Shown: positions 1 to 5,359 of the stretch, piece after piece
How positions within the stretch are numbered: the first letter of the stretch is position 1
Layout: each line of letters begins with the position of its first letter
Assembly: GCA_900555175.1 (NCBI GenBank)
Contig: USJT01000092.1
Span: 1-5,398, forward strand
Length of the DNA stretch: 5,398 nt
From: an uncultured bacterium
GTDB taxonomy: Bacteria > Cyanobacteriota > Vampirovibrionia > Gastranaerophilales > Gastranaerophilaceae
Direction of reading: 5' to 3'
Made by a program: the position numbers and the translations under genes
The notes under the pieces: generated by a model
Databases searched by the model: none
What the model was told of the DNA's origin: nothing
What the model saw: the letters and a program-made list of their open reading frames with translations, nothing else

Positions 1-105
1 ATACACGGCACAAAAGTATATTCTACCGTCTTAATGTGGGGAGTATATTTTATATTAGCAATTTACTTTTATATAACTTGGAAGAAAGAATTAAAATCTT
101 ATTAA
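1..105 (+). CDS. C-terminal end of a membrane protein (partial)
   Basis: Frame 1 is open from the first base to TAA at 103-105, giving the last 34 residues of a protein that starts outside the window. The segment contains a run of about 20 hydrophobic and aromatic residues (from VYSTVLMWG to FYITW), which reads as one transmembrane helix. It is followed by a short Lys-rich tail ending KKELKSY, so by the positive-inside rule the C-terminus is probably cytoplasmic. Too little is present to name a family. The gene converges with the leftward gene ending at 129, with only 23 bases between the two stops. No GC-rich terminator hairpin is visible there, only A/T-rich sequence. Confidence 0.6.
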   Translation: MHGTKVYSTVLMWGVYFILAIYFYITWKKELKSY

Positions 106-128
106 TTTAAAAGAAAAAAAATGAATTT

Positions 129-521
129 TTATCTTCTTCCATATTTGTCAAAAATTGCTGTACCATATTTTGAATATAAATATTTTATAGTATTTTCTGT
201 TTCAACAATATGAGATTCTTTTAAAGCTAAAAATTGAGTTAATTCTTTTTTAGCTTTCAAATTTTGTATTTCCCAAGAAACTTTTAACATTGGTTTTATT
301 ACATATTGCAAACCCAAATGACAATTACCACAAAAATCTCGTAATATAACAATACTTGATTTAGGATCGCCCCAATTACCTATATTCTTTAATTTTTCAT
401 CTATAATAGCTTTACTTTTTGCCCTACTCCGACAAGCCCTTAATTGAAGATTTAATTGATGTAATACATCATTAGAAACACTTGCTTGAAAATTTATTGA
501 AGAATTATTTTGTATACGCAT
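129..521 (-). CDS. Hypothetical protein with an N-terminal F-x-G/A type tag
   Basis: This is a 130-residue soluble protein that I do not recognise. The ATG at 521-519 is preceded by AAAGGA (minus strand, 533-528) with a 6-base spacer, a strong ribosome binding site that fixes the start. Residues 1-13 (MRIQNNSSINFQA) resemble the N-terminus of the 654-residue protein at 1686: M-K/R-I-Q, Asn-rich, then NF-x-(G/A). The rest is predominantly helical and basic, with a region around residues 80-115 rich in Lys, Glu and Leu. Cys64, Cys67 and His68 form CGNCH. That matches a CxxCH haem site in letters, but there is no signal peptide or other cytochrome feature, so a metal or redox role is only a possibility. 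It is a single gene, separated from the marR/cupin unit upstream by a terminator at 588-621. No convincing -35/-10 pair is visible in the A/T-rich 66 bases between them. Confidence 0.75.
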   Translation of the reverse strand: MRIQNNSSINFQASVSNDVLHQLNLQLRACRSRAKSKAIIDEKLKNIGNWGDPKSSIVILRDFCGNCHLGLQYVIKPMLKVSWEIQNLKAKKELTQFLALKESHIVETENTIKYLYSKYGTAIFDKYGRR

Positions 522-527
522 ATAAAA

Positions 528-533
528 TCCTTT
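528..533 (-). promoter_or_regulatory. Strong ribosome binding site of the 130-residue gene
   Basis: AAAGGA lies 6 bases before the ATG at 521-519, which decides the start. The leader AAAGGATTTTATATG closely matches AAAGGATTTATAAAATG at 1661-1677 (+) and AAAAGGGATTTATATG at 5383-5368 (-). This suggests a common leader type in this genome. Confidence 0.7.
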
Positions 534-587
534 CGGATAAAATAAAACTCAAACAAATTTTTTTTTGCTATACAAAATACTCTATTT

Positions 588-621
588 AAAAAATCGGAGT
601 AAATATTTACTCCGATTTTTT
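588..621 (-). terminator. Rho-independent terminator after the cupin/marR unit, possibly bidirectional
   Basis: Positions 588-621 form a perfect palindrome: 16-base arms around a 2-base centre, with core ATCGGAGTAAA paired to TTTACTCCGAT. In the leftward direction the stem runs straight into six T residues. It begins 7 bases after the stop of the cupin remnant at 629, the expected place for the terminator of that unit. A T-tract is also present in the rightward direction (616-622), so it could work both ways, but no rightward gene precedes it closely. Confidence 0.88.
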
Positions 622-628
622 TATATTC

Positions 629-841
629 CTAACATATCTCACCGTCACCAAAACCGTATTGCTCTAGTGAATTTGCTTTTGCTTGTACACAAATAAATTG
701 AAATTCATTATCTGATGAATTTTCAATAGTTCTGGAAGCTTCCGGTGCAACTTTGACAACAGAACCTTCTTTTACATCCACAGCTTCACCGTCTATTGTC
801 ATCTTTCCTTCACCCTTCAAAATTATATAAACATTCGATAT
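629..841 (-). pseudogene. Cupin-domain protein, N-terminal half missing
   Basis: The frame is open from 841 to the stop at 629-631 and is closed upstream by TAG at 844-842. The predicted peptide matches the C-terminal two thirds of small single-domain cupins of about 105-115 residues: VYIILKGEGKM, then TIDGE, GSVVKVAPEASRTIEN (second cupin motif region), FICVQAKANSLEQYGF and a DGEIC end. Recognisable sequence (NVYIIL) continues upstream of the only possible starts, TTG at 820 and ATG at 802. The gene therefore lost its 5' part rather than starting there. The missing part carries the HxH metal ligands of cupin motif 1, and in motif 2 the usual PxGxxH is P-E-A-S-R, so the His is Arg. A working metal-binding beta-barrel is unlikely. 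It lies 22 bases downstream of the marR stop and ends just before a terminator, which suggests it once belonged to the marR regulon. A translated short protein from TTG 820 (63 residues) cannot be excluded. Confidence 0.72.
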
Positions 842-845
842 CTAA
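834..845 (-). promoter_or_regulatory. Second MarR-type operator-like site at the cupin break
   Basis: Read leftward, TTAGATATCGAA matches 11 of 12 bases of the perfect palindrome TTAGATATCTAA in the marR promoter. The shared word extends to TAGTTAGATATC (849-838 here, 1304-1315 on the other strand), so marR is flanked by this 12-base word in inverted orientation. The site falls exactly where recognisable cupin coding sequence stops. This fits a former operator of the cupin gene brought against its interior by a deletion. There is no good -35 near it, so it may no longer control anything. Confidence 0.5.
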
Positions 846-863
846 CTATTTTGATAAAAATTT

Positions 864-1271
864 TTACATCATTTTTTTAAGAAGACTATCAAGTAGATTT
901 GCTTCTTGTTCCGAAAGATTTTTATATAACATTTTGTTTAAATCTTTTGAAATTTTTTCAAACACAGGTTTGAATTCATCGCCTTTTTGAGTTGTCAAAA
1001 TGTATGTAAGCCTGCTATCTTCAGAAGATTTTTCACGTTTTACAAATCCGAGTTTTTCCAACTTATTAACCAAGACTGTTACCGTCGGCTTTGTACGATT
1101 AATTTTTTGTGCAATTTCTTTCATAGTCAATTTTTTATGCTGATAAAGTACGGCAAGAATATCTCCATGACTTGGCACAAGCTCTTTTATCCCGTTTGCA
1201 TTCAATTGCTCAACGATAAACTTGTCACCTTTTTCATGAATTTTTGATATTAAAGAAAGTGCCTGTTTCAT
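864..1271 (-). CDS. MarR-family winged-helix transcriptional repressor
   Basis: This is a cytoplasmic dimeric DNA-binding regulator of the MarR family. From the ATG at 1271 it has 135 residues, within the usual 135-160. The order of elements is typical: an N-terminal dimerisation helix, then HGDILAVLYQHKKLTMKEIAQKI (helices leading to the HTH), RTKPTVTVLVNKLEKLGFVKRE (recognition helix), SSEDSRLTYILTTQKG (the wing, with its conserved D-x-R), and a C-terminal helix (LSEQEANLLDSLLKKM) for dimerisation. I prefer the ATG at 1271 because GGAAA lies about 6 bases upstream. A TTG four codons earlier (1283) gives 139 residues but would put the GGA inside the gene. The start is about 22 bases from the predicted transcription start, and the promoter carries a palindromic operator (1307-1318), so negative autoregulation is likely. 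The ligand is unknown. Its neighbour, a cupin remnant, was perhaps a target gene. Confidence 0.92.
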   Translation of the reverse strand: MKQALSLISKIHEKGDKFIVEQLNANGIKELVPSHGDILAVLYQHKKLTMKEIAQKINRTKPTVTVLVNKLEKLGFVKREKSSEDSRLTYILTTQKGDEFKPVFEKISKDLNKMLYKNLSEQEANLLDSLLKKMM

Positions 1272-1299
1272 AAAAATTTCCAAATAGTATTACCAAACA

Positions 1300-1328
1300 A
1301 TTGTAGTTAGATATCTAATTATTGTCAA
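1300..1328 (-). promoter_or_regulatory. Sigma-70 type promoter of marR
   Basis: On the minus strand, TTGACA (1328-1323, full consensus) is followed by exactly 17 bases and TACAAT (1305-1300, 5 of 6 to TATAAT). Transcription would start near 1293-1294, giving a leader of about 22 bases before the ATG at 1271. This is the clearest promoter in the window. Confidence 0.9.
1307..1318. promoter_or_regulatory. Palindromic MarR operator inside the promoter spacer
   Basis: TTAGATATCTAA is a perfect 12-base inverted repeat lying wholly within the 17-base spacer between -35 and -10 of the marR promoter. A MarR dimer bound here would block RNA polymerase, the standard geometry of autorepression in this family. 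An 11/12 copy lies at 834-845. Confidence 0.8.
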
Positions 1329-1415
1329 GCGCTTTTGACTGCTTTTGGTTATTATCTTTAAACAATAATTATTTTTCTGTTTTTAGTAAGAGTGATATTT
1401 AAATACACAAATTAT

Positions 1416-1456
1416 CGTCATTTTGAATTTAGTTCAAAATCTCATCTATTTTATAT
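1416..1456 (+). repeat. Short palindromic dispersed repeat, copy 1
   Basis: The copy consists of CGTC, a hairpin at 1420-1440 (arms ATTTTGAA and TTCAAAAT, loop TTTAG) and the tail CTCATCTATTTTATAT. The design matches copy 3 (1525-1565, same strand) and copy 2 (1476-1499, opposite strand): 8-base arms, 5-base loop, a GTCAT start and a CATCT tail. The arms differ between copies yet remain fully paired. It resembles REP/MITE-type intergenic repeats, and I see no transposase. Confidence 0.75.
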
Positions 1457-1470
1457 ATCGTTTTGTTTAA

Positions 1471-1499
1471 GGTAGATCCTGAAACAAGTTCAGGATGAC
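1471..1499 (-). repeat. Short palindromic dispersed repeat, copy 2 (inverted)
   Basis: Read leftward it starts GTCATCCTGAACTTG and continues with the second arm and CTACC. The hairpin is 1476-1496 (arms ATCCTGAA and TTCAGGAT, loop ACAAG on the plus strand). It faces copy 1, and GTCATTTTGAA (1417-1427) can pair with TTCAGGATGAC (1489-1499) over 11 positions if G-U pairs are allowed. The two copies can therefore also fold as one long stem in RNA. Confidence 0.75.
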
Positions 1500-1524
1500 A
1501 GGATTATTCTATTATCTTACATAC

Positions 1525-1565
1525 CGTCATTCCGAATTTATTTCGGAATCCCATCTGTTTTATAT
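1525..1565 (+). repeat. Short palindromic dispersed repeat, copy 3
   Basis: The copy consists of CGTC, a hairpin at 1529-1549 (arms ATTCCGAA and TTCGGAAT, loop TTTAT) and the tail CCCATCTGTTTTATAT, nearly identical to the tail of copy 1. It is a direct repeat of copy 1 about 110 bases downstream, with the inverted copy 2 between them. Confidence 0.78.
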
Positions 1566-1660
1566 GTCAATAATACACGACTTACATTCTTTATTATAAA
1601 ATAGACTGTGTAATATTTATTCACATAAAAGCAAAAAAATATATTTAGGGAATTTATACA
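1566..1660 (+). other. A/T-rich leader region before the 654-residue gene
   Basis: This stretch should contain the promoter of the gene at 1686. The best -10 candidate is TAATAT in GTGTAATATTTATT (about 1611-1616). The sequence 17 bases upstream (TCTTTA) is a poor -35, so I do not call a promoter. No hairpin, tRNA or small gene is visible here. Confidence 0.3.
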
Positions 1661-1674
1661 AAAGGATTTATAAA

Positions 1675-1689
1675 ATGAGGCAGTTATGA
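1675..1689 (+). other. Possible four-codon leader peptide overlapping the next start
   Basis: AAAGGA (1661-1666) stands 8 bases before ATG AGG CAG TTA TGA, a complete minicistron M-R-Q-L. Its TGA (1687-1689) overlaps the ATG of the 654-residue gene (1686-1688) as ATGA. The AGG in its second codon also belongs to the ribosome binding site GAGG (1677-1680) of the large gene, with 5 bases of spacing. Translational coupling through this minicistron is possible, but in A/T-rich sequence such an arrangement could be chance. Confidence 0.35.
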
Positions 1690-3650
1690 AAATACAACAA
1701 ATAAACAATATTAATTATTACAACAAGAAAAGACAAAATTTAAACAACACAACCCCAAATTTCACAGGACTAAACCTAAGTGCAGCTAGAGACCTCTTCA
1801 TTTCCCCAACAGAAAAGATGGCAAGAGATAACTTTGCAAAACAAGTAAGTTTATTCTTCAATAATTATAATAGCAAACCTATAATCAAACTTATAAGAGG
1901 AAACAACGGCAAGAGAAATTCCTTCTTGTACCAACTAGCTGAACGTTACAATACAGAGAGTTTCAATCATTCGGAATTATTTGATAATACAAACAAGCTG
2001 GAAGAAACTATAAATACATATAAATCAATTAAAAATCCTCACAGATGGTATTTTTCGATAATTCATAATAACAATTATTCTTTTGATAATGTACTAAAAC
2101 TCTTAAATACCATAAAAAAAGATTCTCAAGGGCAACTCTATTTAAAATTACAATCACTACAAGATAGTGGAGTAAATATAAACCCAAACGACATTGCATC
2201 AATTTTACACATAAACAATAGCAAGAAATTACTCAAAAACTTTGACAAATTCAAATCTTATATTATCTTAAACCACCAAAACAAAGATTTTATAGAAGGT
2301 TTAAACAAAGAATTAAGTAGGAAAAAACCAACATTTTCTCCGGCAGAAATAAATAAACAACTTAAATACAAATCTCTCAAAGAAAACCCACACATAATGC
2401 GAGTGCTTCCTCAAGATAGTGATACAAAAAACATAACACTTGAAGGAATAAAATTATTGTCAGAGCCGTACACAACAATAACAAAACTATTTAAGCCAAA
2501 TGAAACTATAACAGAACAAGATAAATCATTCTTTAAATATTTATTAGAAACAACAAACAAAGACAATTACGATAACAGAAAATACTTTTTAGTATCAAAC
2601 ACAAAACCTGAAAACAATTCTTATTCGGATATTAAAGCATTTTTTGAGGAAATTGACAAAAACAAAGCTTCTAAGGAGCTATACAAAGACCTTAGACAAA
2701 ATAACAGCGCGTTACTAGCACAACCAATAAATGAATTTATGTATTACATAAACAGTTTTGGTTCAGACACACTTCTAAAGAAATCTAAAAATTTCATAAA
2801 TATAATAAACAGTAATAATCATTTGTTAGACGAACCAGAAAAAATACGCGATATATTAGTAAACAATCTGAACAACAAATATTATATAACACCATACCAA
2901 ATCATGAACGCAAAAAGCAGAGAATCCTATGTAAGAATATCAAACATATTTTTTGGAGAACTCAAAGCTAAAATGATGAAATACAACCGTATAATAAAAT
3001 ACCAGATAATGCCAAGCATGTTCGGTACAGGAAAACCAACACCACTAAAACAAGACATAACATACACAAAAAGACGTCCTATTATAGTAAAACAAAACCC
3101 AATAGAACAAACTGCGCCGAAAGCAATAGAATCTAAAGAAGTAATTCCTCGCCAACAAGAAGAAAAAATACCAGCTCCTATAATATCACCAGCAATAACA
3201 AAACCTAAAAAAGTTAGATCAAGGGACACAAAAGAACAAATAAAAGAAGCTGCTATAAATATAATCAGATCAAAAATGCGCAGAACTAAAATCGATTACA
3301 CATTGACAATAAAACGTTTTACAAAAATGCGCAACAAAAATCTTGAAGAAATGTTTGCTTCAGTAAAAGAGACAAGAGCAGCTCAAAGAGCCAAAGGAAT
3401 GAAACCGACAGTTTCAAACAAAGACGTTATAACCTTATATTCTAAAATAAAAGGCAGTAACAGAAGGGCTTGCGAATATCTTTTAAAAGCAAGAAAAGCA
3501 AACGGTGAAAGAGAATTCAATATAAAACAGATAATAAATGCATTGGATGACATCGAAAGAAATCGTCCGCCAAAACGCCCAAAAATTTCACTATACATAA
3601 AAGATAACTCAAGAAAAACGAAAACAACTAATAAACATAATAAGAAATGA
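1686..3650 (+). CDS. Large hypothetical protein with N-terminal NFTG tag and basic C-terminus
   Basis: I do not recognise this 654-residue protein. The ATG at 1686 has GAGG 5 bases upstream. Residues 1-28 form an Asn-rich N-terminus, MKIQQINNIN then TTPNFTG (NFTG at 25-28), like the neighbouring 130-residue protein. Residues about 30-440 are mostly helical and rich in Asn, Lys, Ile and Leu, without transmembrane segments. Residues about 442-510 form a Pro/Lys-rich linker (KPTPLKQ, PAPIISPAITKPKK). Residues about 511-630 form a strongly basic helical domain (KEQIKEAAINIIRSKMRR, SNRRACEYLLKARKA), and the last 25 residues are nearly all Lys, Asn, Thr and Arg. There is a single Cys (596). No signal peptide and no catalytic motif were found. 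The basic end suggests binding to nucleic acid or to a negatively charged surface (inference). The stop overlaps the next reading frame by ATGA, so the two are probably cotranscribed. Confidence 0.85.
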   Translation: MKIQQINNINYYNKKRQNLNNTTPNFTGLNLSAARDLFISPTEKMARDNFAKQVSLFFNNYNSKPIIKLIRGNNGKRNSFLYQLAERYNTESFNHSELFDNTNKLEETINTYKSIKNPHRWYFSIIHNNNYSFDNVLKLLNTIKKDSQGQLYLKLQSLQDSGVNINPNDIASILHINNSKKLLKNFDKFKSYIILNHQNKDFIEGLNKELSRKKPTFSPAEINKQLKYKSLKENPHIMRVLPQDSDTKNITLEGIKLLSEPYTTITKLFKPNETITEQDKSFFKYLLETTNKDNYDNRKYFLVSNTKPENNSYSDIKAFFEEIDKNKASKELYKDLRQNNSALLAQPINEFMYYINSFGSDTLLKKSKNFINIINSNNHLLDEPEKIRDILVNNLNNKYYITPYQIMNAKSRESYVRISNIFFGELKAKMMKYNRIIKYQIMPSMFGTGKPTPLKQDITYTKRRPIIVKQNPIEQTAPKAIESKEVIPRQQEEKIPAPIISPAITKPKKVRSRDTKEQIKEAAINIIRSKMRRTKIDYTLTIKRFTKMRNKNLEEMFASVKETRAAQRAKGMKPTVSNKDVITLYSKIKGSNRRACEYLLKARKANGEREFNIKQIINALDDIERNRPPKRPKISLYIKDNSRKTKTTNKHNKK

Positions 3651-3742
3651 AGATATACACAATTAACCAGAATTCAATAAACCAGAGGCAAGTTTATTCA
3701 AACTCAACAACACCTCAAAAAGTAATAAATAGCACAACATAA
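3647..3742 (+). CDS. 31-codon frame with tagged N-terminus, probably the displaced start of the next gene
   Basis: The ATG at 3647 overlaps the TGA of the 654-residue gene by four bases (ATGA), the usual arrangement for translational coupling. The upstream AAGAA is a weak ribosome binding site. The peptide starts MKIYTINQNSIN and continues with an Asn/Ser/Thr/Gln-rich stretch containing TTP, closely resembling the first 24 residues of the preceding protein (MKIQQINNIN ... NTTPN). It stops at TAA 3740-3742 before reaching the F-x-G element. That element appears in another frame as YFCGL at the beginning of the 481-codon gene. The likeliest reading is that this is the true N-terminus of that gene, cut off by a frame change between 3729 and 3811. 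A stand-alone 31-residue peptide is the alternative. Confidence 0.45.
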   Translation: MKIYTINQNSINQRQVYSNSTTPQKVINSTT

Positions 3743-3800
3743 CGATTCAATATCAAGATTAACGCAACCCAAACTCCAACGGGTTCCGGCAAACTTATCA
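3743..3800 (+). other. Frame-broken junction before the aminotransferase-GNAT gene
   Basis: Two readings link the 31-codon frame to the gene starting at 3801. In the first, skipping one base at ACA TAA C moves directly into the downstream frame, which is open from 3729. In the second, reading past the TAA gives a plausible coding stretch (NIKINATQTPT), and removing one T from the TTTTT run at 3807-3811 then restores the frame into FCGLIPAANR. There is no ATG in the downstream frame before 3801. I cannot tell mutation, assembly error and programmed shift apart. Confidence 0.4.
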
Positions 3801-5246
3801 TTGGTATATTTTTGCGGGCTAATACCTGCCGCAAACAGGTTATCAAAATCTGATTATCTGATATCAGAATACATCAGTGAAATAGGAAAAGCCAGATATC
3901 TGCACGGAGACAAATCCGTAGTAGATTTATCAATGGGAAACCCTGATCTAATACCCCCTGAAAAAGCTAAAGAAGCACTCAAAGAAAAAGTAAACGACTT
4001 ATGGTCGCACAGATACAACAATCCGAAAGGTGAAGATGCGCTTTTATACGAAGTTGGAAATTGGATGCAAAAGCGTTTTGGAGTAAAAATCAATCCCAAA
4101 ACAGAAGTTATGGTAACTTCAGGTTCATCAGATGCCATAGACCATATATTCACAGCCTATGCAAATTATGGGGATAAAGTCTTAGTGCCAAACCCTGGAT
4201 ATTCATTATATGATGATCTAATAACAAGACACGACTTAAAACCTACTGACGGTACATATTATTTATGGGCAAAAGTACCACCGGAATTCACATCAGATGA
4301 GTTTTTCAAATACGTACTGCATAAATCTCAAGTGGCCTTCACTCCGGGAACGGTATTTGGAACAAACGGCGAAGGTTATGTGAGAATTGTTATGTCTGCT
4401 GACAAAAACATCATAAACAAGTCCTTTGAAAAAATAGAAAAAGCAGGAATACGCTTTGATGTACCAAAAAGTAAACTTCCAAAAGAGGTTCAAGACGAAA
4501 TTGCCTCTATGGCGGACGGCACATACACAATTACACCGAAAGGTGAGCGAGATTTTGCACAATATAAGATAAAATTGGCAGAAAAACACGACAAATTGAC
4601 AGCAAAATTTGCCAACAAGTCACCAAATTTTGCCAAATTCATTCCGAAAAAAGATATTGAGCTGCCTTGGAACATAGTAAAAGACGGTCAGAGCGTCTAT
4701 TTGCAAAACATCAGGGAAGGCAAAGCCTTATTGGGTGAAGTAACAGACATAATGCCATTCAGTGATAAACAGGAATATGAAAAACTGTCCGAAGAAATCA
4801 AAAAACAATGGCTATCGAAAAAATACCAACAAGCAAACATACTTCCAGCCTACAAAACAAGAACATTATACAACGACGCTAACTATTTTACATTGAGAAC
4901 AGAAGATGGACGACTTCAAGCCATAGCGAACATAGAAATTAAGAATAACGGAGAAGTCTGGGGCAGAAATCTTAACACCGCACCTTGGAACCAGGGCAAA
5001 AATGCTGAAATAAAAGGGGCAGATTCAGCCATAATAGCAAGAATGATTAGTTTTTGTTTAGAGACAGGCAATAAGACTTTAAAATTTGCGACAAATAAAC
5101 CTGAAAACATCAAGCTTTATAAAAGCTTGGGAATGGTAAAAGACGGAACTAAAAACATTAACGGAGAAAACTACACAGTACTCAAGTTTGATGAAGCTTC
5201 AATGAGAGCATATCTAAACAAATATCAAATAAACTTAACCTGTTAG
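3801..5246 (+). CDS. Class I/II aminotransferase lacking its catalytic core, fused to a GNAT-like domain
   Basis: The 481 codons start from TTG at 3801, which has no ribosome binding site, so the true start is uncertain (see 3647). Residues 14-146 match the N-terminal part of LL-diaminopimelate/aspartate-type aminotransferases: VDLSMGNPDLIPP (42-54), HRYNNPKG (70-77), TSGSSDAI (106-113, PLP phosphate-loop region), DKVLVPNPGYSLYDD. Residues 147-219 match their C-terminal part: PTDGTYYLWAKVP, FTPGTVFG, EGYVRIVMS (Arg195 at the place of the substrate-carboxylate Arg) and KAGIRFD. About 175-180 residues expected between them are absent, including the NPTG loop, the D-x-A-Y region and the Schiff-base lysine, so transamination is not possible. 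Residues about 220-295 are a Lys-rich linker. Residues about 300-470 look like a GNAT N-acetyltransferase fold, with a beta strand AIANIEIKNNGEVWGRNL, then GADSAIIARMISFCLETG (acetyl-CoA helix region, with GAD in place of GxG/A), TLKFATN and NIKLYKSLGM (the typical last GNAT helix). The GNAT part may still be functional. Its substrate is unknown. Confidence 0.75.
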   Translation: MVYFCGLIPAANRLSKSDYLISEYISEIGKARYLHGDKSVVDLSMGNPDLIPPEKAKEALKEKVNDLWSHRYNNPKGEDALLYEVGNWMQKRFGVKINPKTEVMVTSGSSDAIDHIFTAYANYGDKVLVPNPGYSLYDDLITRHDLKPTDGTYYLWAKVPPEFTSDEFFKYVLHKSQVAFTPGTVFGTNGEGYVRIVMSADKNIINKSFEKIEKAGIRFDVPKSKLPKEVQDEIASMADGTYTITPKGERDFAQYKIKLAEKHDKLTAKFANKSPNFAKFIPKKDIELPWNIVKDGQSVYLQNIREGKALLGEVTDIMPFSDKQEYEKLSEEIKKQWLSKKYQQANILPAYKTRTLYNDANYFTLRTEDGRLQAIANIEIKNNGEVWGRNLNTAPWNQGKNAEIKGADSAIIARMISFCLETGNKTLKFATNKPENIKLYKSLGMVKDGTKNINGENYTVLKFDEASMRAYLNKYQINLTC

Positions 5247-5359
5247 GAATAGCAATATAGACTTTCTCCATTATTAACGCTTCTTTCCGACTGCTGAAAT
5301 TTAACCACAAAGCCAACTTTGCCGAATAATCTTTTTATGCGTTCAGATAAAATGTCCCG
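5243..5359 (-). other. Possible degenerate coding remnant at the right edge
   Basis: After the stop at 5246 the remaining 152 bases carry no rightward gene and no convincing terminator. The best rightward hairpin, CAAAG-CCAA-CTTTG near 5310-5325, lacks an immediate T-tract. On the minus strand, 38 codons are open from 5359 to TAA 5245-5243, with protein-like content (DILSERIKRLFGKVGFVVKF, then QQSERSVNNGE). They have no start codon and are closed upstream by TAA. A good leader, AAAAGGGATTTATATG (5383-5368), lies just upstream, but its ATG is followed at once by TAA. The pattern fits a small gene broken by frame changes. It could equally be chance in an intergenic stretch. Confidence 0.22.

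Noticed and set aside
111..137. Terminator between the two converging genes at 105 and 129
   Set aside because: Only an imperfect A/T-only pairing is possible, without a GC core. It is too weak to call.
312..335. c-type cytochrome based on CGNCH
   Set aside because: There is no signal peptide or membrane anchor, and the rest of the 130-residue protein does not look like a cytochrome fold.
821..829. TATAAT-like -10 in front of the cupin remnant
   Set aside because: These bases encode the conserved Tyr-Ile-Ile of the cupin fold and no -35 is present at the right distance, so the match is probably coincidental.
987..1247. 86-codon frame on the plus strand across marR
   Set aside because: It is antisense to a clearly recognised MarR gene, and its Phe/Cys-rich content is typical of a shadow frame.
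838..1315. Invertible marR cassette between inverted 12-base repeats
   Set aside because: The repeats are short and there is no recombinase. Flipping the segment neither reconstructs the cupin gene nor creates a new gene.
1416..1565. CRISPR array
   Set aside because: There are only three copies in mixed orientation with uneven spacing, and each is an internally palindromic repeat with diverged arms.
2927..3229. Hydrophobic 100-codon frame opposite the large gene
   Set aside because: It lies wholly antisense to the Pro-rich linker of the 654-residue gene. Its hydrophobic look follows from Lys/Pro/Ile-rich codons read in reverse, and it has no ribosome binding site.
3854..4153. 99-codon minus-strand frame within the aminotransferase part
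   Set aside because: The plus-strand translation matches a known family throughout this interval.
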